From: Thermoflexales bacterium
GTDB taxonomy: Bacteria; Chloroflexota; Anaerolineae; B4-G1
Length of the DNA: 24,829 nucleotides
Direction of reading: 5' to 3'
NCBI GenBank assembly: GCA_007118795.1
Contig: SKQX01000138.1
Span: 1-24,829, forward strand
Position numbers and translations under genes: made by a program. Positions 21,001 to 24,829 of this stretch are shown here, piece after piece (position 1 is the stretch's first letter; each line of letters starts with the position of its first letter). The notes under the pieces are model-generated. The model was given only the letters and a program-made list of their open reading frames with translations, made no database searches and was not told where the DNA came from.

Positions 21001-22426
21001 ACGAAGAGCTTTCACTTTAGCTTGTGCCCTGGCGCTTGTCTTGGCTCTGCTGGCCCTTCCCACTCCTCTGTTGGCTTCCTCCACCCCGAGTCGATTCTCG
21101 CAGCCAGTTGAACCGGTCCAAGAGGTCTTCTACGTCGTCGAGTCAGGCGACACGTTGTTCTCCATCGCCCGGCGATACGGCACGACGGTCAGTGCCATTG
21201 CGGATGCCAACCGGCTGGAGGATCCAGCGCGGATCTACGTCGGGCAGCGGCTGATGGTACCGTTGGGTGACTTCCAGGGTATCGAGCCCCCGCACACCCT
21301 GCCATACCAGGTTCAGTTTGCGGAAGGGCTGGCCGACATCGCCCTGCGCCACGGGACCACGTGGCGAGCCTTGTCCCAGTTGAACGATATGGTGTCGCCC
21401 GACGTGCTGTACGCGGGGAAGACCATACAGGTTCCCGCGACCGAGGGGGGGAGGGTGGAGGCAGCGCTCCACTTCACGCAGCCTCACGACACGCTTCTCG
21501 GGGTTGCGTTGCGCCACGATGTCCCGCCCATGCGTCTGAGCATGGCGAATCGGAGCGGGAGTTTGGCCCTCATGTACCCGGGCCAGCGAGTTCTGATACC
21601 CGGTGAGACGGAAAGGATCGTACAGCCCCCGCTCCTCTCGGCTCGCGTCGACCCCGCGCCAGCGTTACAGGGTGAGACACTGGTCATCAGCGTACGCGCG
21701 ACGCACCTCGTGACGGTGACCGGAGAGCTGTTCGAGAGCCCCATCCGCTTCTTTGAAGAGGACGGCGTGCACTACGGGCTGGTCGGGATCCACGCGTTCA
21801 CCGATCCCGGCCTCCACGAGCTGCACATCACGGCAACTCAGAACGGTGGTTCGAGCACGAATATCGGCGGCCGTCTCCTGGTGCAGGAGGGGCAGTTCGG
21901 CTACGAGCGAATCCAAGCGCCACCCGGCCTGCTGGACCCAGCTGTCTCGGCGGCCGAGAACGACTTGCTCGACAGGCTCCGCCCAACCTTCACCGAGCCC
22001 AGGAAGTGGTCTGGAACGCTTCAGCGTCCTGGTGACGGCACGATCTCTTCCCACTTCGGGACGCGTCGCGCGTACAACGACGGTCCCTATGCCGGCTATC
22101 ATGGGGGGGTCGACCTGCGAGGATCGACTGGGACGCCAGTCTACGCGCCAGCTGCCGGAACCGTTGTGCTGACCGAAGACCTGATCATCCGCGGTGGTGC
22201 GCTCATGCTCGATCACGGGTGGGGGATGCTAACGGGCTATTGGCACCTCTCCGAGATCGAGGTGGAACTGGGCCAGCACGTCCAGCAGGGGGACCTGATC
22301 GCCAGAATCGGTAACACTGGCTTGTCGACCGGTGCCCACCTCCACTGGGAGATGTGGATCGGTGGCGTGAATGTCAACCCAATGCAATGGCTCGAGCCCT
22401 TCCACCCCTGGCCCGAGGGATGGTAA
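20993..22426 (+). CDS. Secreted LysM/M23 peptidoglycan endopeptidase
   Basis: The 477-residue protein has a basic start (MRRRRAF), a signal peptide ending near residue 29, a canonical LysM repeat at 47-90 (YVVESGDTLFSIARRYGTTVSAIADANRL), and two more divergent LysM-like repeats (about 103-148 and 159-204). A beta-rich linker (210-310) follows, then the M23 metallopeptidase domain (about 345-465). The zinc ligands are intact: H370 and D374 in YHGGVDLRG, and H449 and H451 in GAHLHWEM. Such enzymes cut peptide cross-links in peptidoglycan; the LysM repeats hold it on the wall. GTG at 20993 overlaps the DUF192 stop by 8 nt, so it is coupled. That a peptidoglycan enzyme sits here fits a cell wall containing peptidoglycan. 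Confidence 0.93.
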   Translation: MRRRRAFTLACALALVLALLALPTPLLASSTPSRFSQPVEPVQEVFYVVESGDTLFSIARRYGTTVSAIADANRLEDPARIYVGQRLMVPLGDFQGIEPPHTLPYQVQFAEGLADIALRHGTTWRALSQLNDMVSPDVLYAGKTIQVPATEGGRVEAALHFTQPHDTLLGVALRHDVPPMRLSMANRSGSLALMYPGQRVLIPGETERIVQPPLLSARVDPAPALQGETLVISVRATHLVTVTGELFESPIRFFEEDGVHYGLVGIHAFTDPGLHELHITATQNGGSSTNIGGRLLVQEGQFGYERIQAPPGLLDPAVSAAENDLLDRLRPTFTEPRKWSGTLQRPGDGTISSHFGTRRAYNDGPYAGYHGGVDLRGSTGTPVYAPAAGTVVLTEDLIIRGGALMLDHGWGMLTGYWHLSEIEVELGQHVQQGDLIARIGNTGLSTGAHLHWEMWIGGVNVNPMQWLEPFHPWPEGW

Positions 22427-22519
22427 GGTGCAGTTGGTCCAGTAAACCGCAACTGATCCGTGCAGGGGCTATTCGTCCGACGGGACACATCTGGTTCGGG
22501 AGTTCAATGGAGGAAATCG

Positions 22520-23029
22520 ATGGAGTTCTCACACCTTGTTGAAGAGCGTTACAGCGTTCGTGCCTTTACGCCGGATACCGTCGAGCAGGAGAAGCTGGAC
22601 AGGGTGCTCGAGGCGGCGCGCCTGGCTCCGACGGCTGCCAACCGACAGCCCTTCCAACTCATTGTGATCCAAACCCAGGGGCGGGAGGAGGAGCTTCGGG
22701 CCGTGTACGACAAAGCGTGGTTTGTGGAACCTCCTCTGGTGGTATGCGCTTGTGGTCTTCCAGAGGAAGGCTGGACTCGCCGGGACGGAAAGAGCTACGT
22801 GGATGTCGACGTCGCTATCGTGATGGACCATCTTATCTTGGCGGCGACGAACGAAGGGTTAGGTACCTGTTGGGTGGGGGCCTTCGATCCCGCGGCGGCT
22901 CGCCGCGTCCTCGGTTTACCGAACAATGTCGAACCGGTCGCGTTCACGCCTCTGGGCTATCCTGCCGACGAAGCCTGTCCGAAGAAGCGGAAGCCGATTC
23001 AGGAGTTGGTGCGCTACGGGCGCTGGTGA
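22520..23029 (+). CDS. Nitroreductase family FMN oxidoreductase
   Basis: The 169-residue protein shows the family pattern: FSHLVEERYSVRAFTPDTV at the start (phosphate/FMN-binding Arg), LAPTAANRQPFQLIVI, the central VDVDVAIVMDHLILAATNEGLGTCWVGAF, and LGYPADEACPKKRKPIQELV near the end. It is one of the short members, related to those that reduce quinones or nitro compounds with NAD(P)H; the natural substrate cannot be told. The ATG at 22520 has GGAGGAAATCG directly before it; an upstream frame to 22460 has no support. Its stop overlaps the start of the next gene by one base (TGATG), so the two genes are coupled. Confidence 0.92.
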   Translation: MEFSHLVEERYSVRAFTPDTVEQEKLDRVLEAARLAPTAANRQPFQLIVIQTQGREEELRAVYDKAWFVEPPLVVCACGLPEEGWTRRDGKSYVDVDVAIVMDHLILAATNEGLGTCWVGAFDPAAARRVLGLPNNVEPVAFTPLGYPADEACPKKRKPIQELVRYGRW

Positions 23030-23979
23030 TGACCGGGACGGATCTTCTCTCGGCCGCCGCCTACGGAGGCTCGGGTTGGGCTCCTCGGGTGACCTCGCTT
23101 CGCCAGGAATTGGGGAGCATCTGGAGAGCGTGCGGCTATAGTGATGAATGGTCGGTTCTGCGGGACGTGCTGCTTCACCGACCGGGAGACGAATTGGATG
23201 TCCCGGATCCGGATCAAGCCCAGATGGTGGCTACCTTGAGCCCGGCCGTGGCCCAGCGTCAACACGATGTGCTTTGTGAGGCCATGGAAGGGGTGGGCGT
23301 GCGGGTCCACCATGTCGCACCGCGTGATCCCGTCCCACCCAACCTCATGTTCGTTGCTGATCTGCTGTTCATGACGCCTGAGGGAGCGATTGTAGGGCGC
23401 CCTGCTTCGGCCGTCCGGGCCGGGGAGGAGAGGTTTGTCGCCCGTCGACTCGCGGAATTGGGGATTCCTATTCTGCGCTGCGTGCGTGGTCAGGGGACCT
23501 TCGAGGGAGCTGACGCGGCCTGGCTCGACGCACAGACAGTCCTTCTGGCGACGGGGTTACGGACCAACGTCGAAGGGGCAGAACAGGTTGCGAGCTTGCT
23601 CCGCGAGATGGATGTCGTAGTCATCGAGGTTGGCTTGCCCTACGGAGCCATGCACCTTATGGGACAGTTACGTTTCGCGGACCGAGACCTGGCTCTTGCC
23701 TGGCCCGGCCGTGTACCCTACGCGGCTGTCGACGCGCTGCGAGCTCGGGGGTTTCAGGTCCTGTTCGTTCCTGATGAGCAGGAGGCCGCCAGGGGGATGG
23801 CCCTCAACTTCGTGACCCTCGCCCCGCGTTCCATCCTGATGCCAGCTGGAAACCCCATCACCCAGTCCTACTACGAGTCAGCAGGCATCTCTTGTCTGAC
23901 TGTAGAAGTAAGTGAGCTCACGAAAGCTGCCGGCGGCATCGGCTGCCTGACTGGTGTGCTGCGCCGTGATGGGGGTTAG
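23029..23979 (+). CDS. Arginine deiminase / dimethylargininase-like (guanidino-modifying) enzyme
   Basis: The 316-residue protein has the pentein pattern of arginine deiminases and DDAH: YSDEWSVLRDVLLHRPGDE near the start, PPNLMFVADLLFMTPEGAIVGRPASAVRAGEE, the acidic substrate motif FEGADAAWLD (158-167), GLRTNVEGAEQ, the His region AMHLMGQL (H209), and the nucleophile C306 in GGIGCLTGVLRR. In arginine deiminases the residue before the nucleophile is commonly histidine (HC); here it is glycine, so the exact reaction (arginine, methylarginine or another guanidine) is uncertain. The ATG at 23029 overlaps the nitroreductase stop by one base. An open frame back to 22717 lies inside that gene and is rejected. 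No carbamate kinase or ornithine gene is near. Confidence 0.86.
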   Translation: MTGTDLLSAAAYGGSGWAPRVTSLRQELGSIWRACGYSDEWSVLRDVLLHRPGDELDVPDPDQAQMVATLSPAVAQRQHDVLCEAMEGVGVRVHHVAPRDPVPPNLMFVADLLFMTPEGAIVGRPASAVRAGEERFVARRLAELGIPILRCVRGQGTFEGADAAWLDAQTVLLATGLRTNVEGAEQVASLLREMDVVVIEVGLPYGAMHLMGQLRFADRDLALAWPGRVPYAAVDALRARGFQVLFVPDEQEAARGMALNFVTLAPRSILMPAGNPITQSYYESAGISCLTVEVSELTKAAGGIGCLTGVLRRDGG

Positions 23980-24104
23980 ATGAGAGCTTACGTGCGCCCT
24001 CTTACGCCTCCTCGGTTCTGGACTGCTGGAACGGATGGCTTATTAAGGATAGGCTCGTCAGGCTACGCGCAGACTGACCGTTGGTCGGGATGGAGGAGGT
24101 GCAA

Positions 24105-24797
24105 TTGCGGCCGCGAACCATAGCCATCGACGGTCCGGCTGCCTCGGGTAAGACGACTGTCGGTGAAACGCTTGCCCGGCGGCTGGGCTATCTCTTCTTG
24201 GACACCGGTGTCATGTACCGCGCGGTGACGTGGGCTGCGTTGCGGGATAATGTGGCTGTCGGTGATGAGCACAGGGTGATCGAACTGGCCGAGGAACTAG
24301 AGATCAGGATTACCGATTCGACACCACAGGACGATGGTCGTCACTATACTGTATTGGTGGATGGGGACGACGTGACCTGGCACATTCGCTCCCCTGCGGT
24401 GGATGCCAACGTCTCGGTCGTCGCCGCCTATCGCGGTGTGCGGCGCGCGCTGGTTCCTGTGCAGCGGCGGCTGGCTCGCCAGGGACCGGTGGTAATGGCT
24501 GGCAGGGATATCGGGACCGTGGTCCTTCCGGATGCCGAGCTGAAGATATTTCTGGATGCCACTGTTGAGGAGCGAGCCCGACGTCGCTGGGAGGAGACGC
24601 GGAATCGGAGCGACGGGGAAATCGACTATCGGGACGTGTTGGATTCGATGCGACGTCGAGACAGGATCGACAAGAATCGAGATGTCTCGCCCCTGCGGCC
24701 GGCGCGCGACGCCGTGGTCATCGACACCACGGAGCTGAGCATTGATAAGGTTGTGGAAGAGGCCCATCGACTGGTCGAGGAGCGGGGCTGTCCTTGA
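24105..24797 (+). CDS. cmk: Cytidylate kinase
   Basis: Cmk phosphorylates CMP and dCMP with ATP. The 230-residue protein has the P-loop IDGPAASGKTTVGE, FLDTGVMYRAVTWAAL, the nucleotide-binding loop SPAVDANVSVVAAYRGVRRALVPVQRRLA, VVMAGRDIGTVVLPDAELKIFLDATVEERARRR, and RRRDRIDKNRDVSPLRPARDAVVIDTT, all in the usual order. Start: I choose TTG at 24105 because AGGAGGT (24094-24100) ends 4 nt before it; GTG at 24099 lies within that site, and a TTG at 24081 would give 8 more residues. No clear promoter was found in the 125 bp upstream. A possible next gene begins with TTG overlapping its stop. Confidence 0.95.
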   Translation: MRPRTIAIDGPAASGKTTVGETLARRLGYLFLDTGVMYRAVTWAALRDNVAVGDEHRVIELAEELEIRITDSTPQDDGRHYTVLVDGDDVTWHIRSPAVDANVSVVAAYRGVRRALVPVQRRLARQGPVVMAGRDIGTVVLPDAELKIFLDATVEERARRRWEETRNRSDGEIDYRDVLDSMRRRDRIDKNRDVSPLRPARDAVVIDTTELSIDKVVEEAHRLVEERGCP

Positions 24798-24829
24798 CGC
24801 GCGCTGGGCATGTTCCTAAGTCCCCTGGA
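24794..24829 (+). CDS. Possible start of a downstream gene (partial, 3' end outside window)
   Basis: A TTG at 24794-24796 overlaps the cmk stop (TTGA) and opens a frame for 12 codons up to the window edge (MTRAGHVPKSPG when the TTG is read as Met). An ATG at 24810 in another frame is an alternative. Lysophospholipid acyltransferase genes often follow cmk, but 12 codons carry no family signal. Confidence 0.25.
   Translation, partial: MTRAGHVPKSPG

Noticed and set aside
1..24829. CRISPR arrays, insertion sequences, integrases, toxin-antitoxin pairs and restriction genes
   Set aside because: I looked on both strands for regular direct repeats, transposase motifs and defence families and found none. 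The HARE-like segment in the 2307 gene is not evidence for a restriction system by itself.

Overview
The window is about 24.8 kb of GC-rich bacterial DNA (roughly 60 percent by eye) with Shine-Dalgarno sites and many GTG and TTG starts. The gene content points to Chloroflexota, most likely an Anaerolineae-type lineage. The clues are a DUF3160 lipoprotein followed by a CapA-like/VCBS-like protein, a two-gene cassette of unknown winged-helix proteins I associate with this phylum, a DUF355 adenosine-specific kinase, a DUF211 protein beside a VIT1/CCC1-like transporter, and an AmaP-like protein beside scpB. This placement is inference from family distribution; no rRNA is present. I see no insertion sequence, phage, CRISPR array or integrase, so this reads as core chromosome.

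Layout. 1-216: 3' end of a YfhO-like membrane protein (+). 351-1617: AmaP-like Asp23-family protein and scpB (+). 1618-1944: no gene seen. 1945-2178: DUF2007 protein (-), divergent from 2307-4341, an isolated unit of two uncharacterised proteins (+) with its own promoter and terminator. 4491-4564: tRNA-Arg(UCU), then nnr (+), the bifunctional NAD(P)HX repair enzyme. 6560-8867: three minus-strand genes (YtxH-like, a small membrane protein, a cysteine desulfurase). 9047-13097: DUF3160 lipoprotein and a degenerate CapA/VCBS-like protein (+). 13371-15759: pyrF-pyrE-pyrD operon (-) with overlapping stops and starts. 15939-18646: trmI, DUF211, VIT-like transporter, degV (-). 19024-22426: receiver-only response regulator, DUF355 kinase, HD nucleotidase, DUF192, LysM/M23 peptidase (+). 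22520-23979: nitroreductase and an arginine deiminase-like protein (+). 24105-24797: cytidylate kinase (+), with a possible next gene starting at the window edge.

How the genes fit together. Several units support nucleotide and cofactor metabolism: pyrFED for UMP synthesis, cmk for CMP/dCMP phosphorylation, the HD nucleotidase, the DUF355 kinase, and nnr for repair of hydrated NAD(P)H. trmI (tRNA m1A58), tRNA-Arg and the cysteine desulfurase relate to translation and tRNA or cofactor maturation. scpB belongs to chromosome condensation. AmaP-like, YtxH-like, DUF3160, CapA-like and LysM/M23 proteins are envelope proteins. Readable -35/-10 promoters with 16-17 bp spacers occur at most unit starts.

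The least explained parts are the cassette at 2307-4341, the CapA-like protein that has lost its catalytic middle, the long overlap between that gene and the DUF3160 gene, and a promoter whose -10 box covers an apparent start codon at 7501-7503. I found no clear evidence for a new defence or mobile system.
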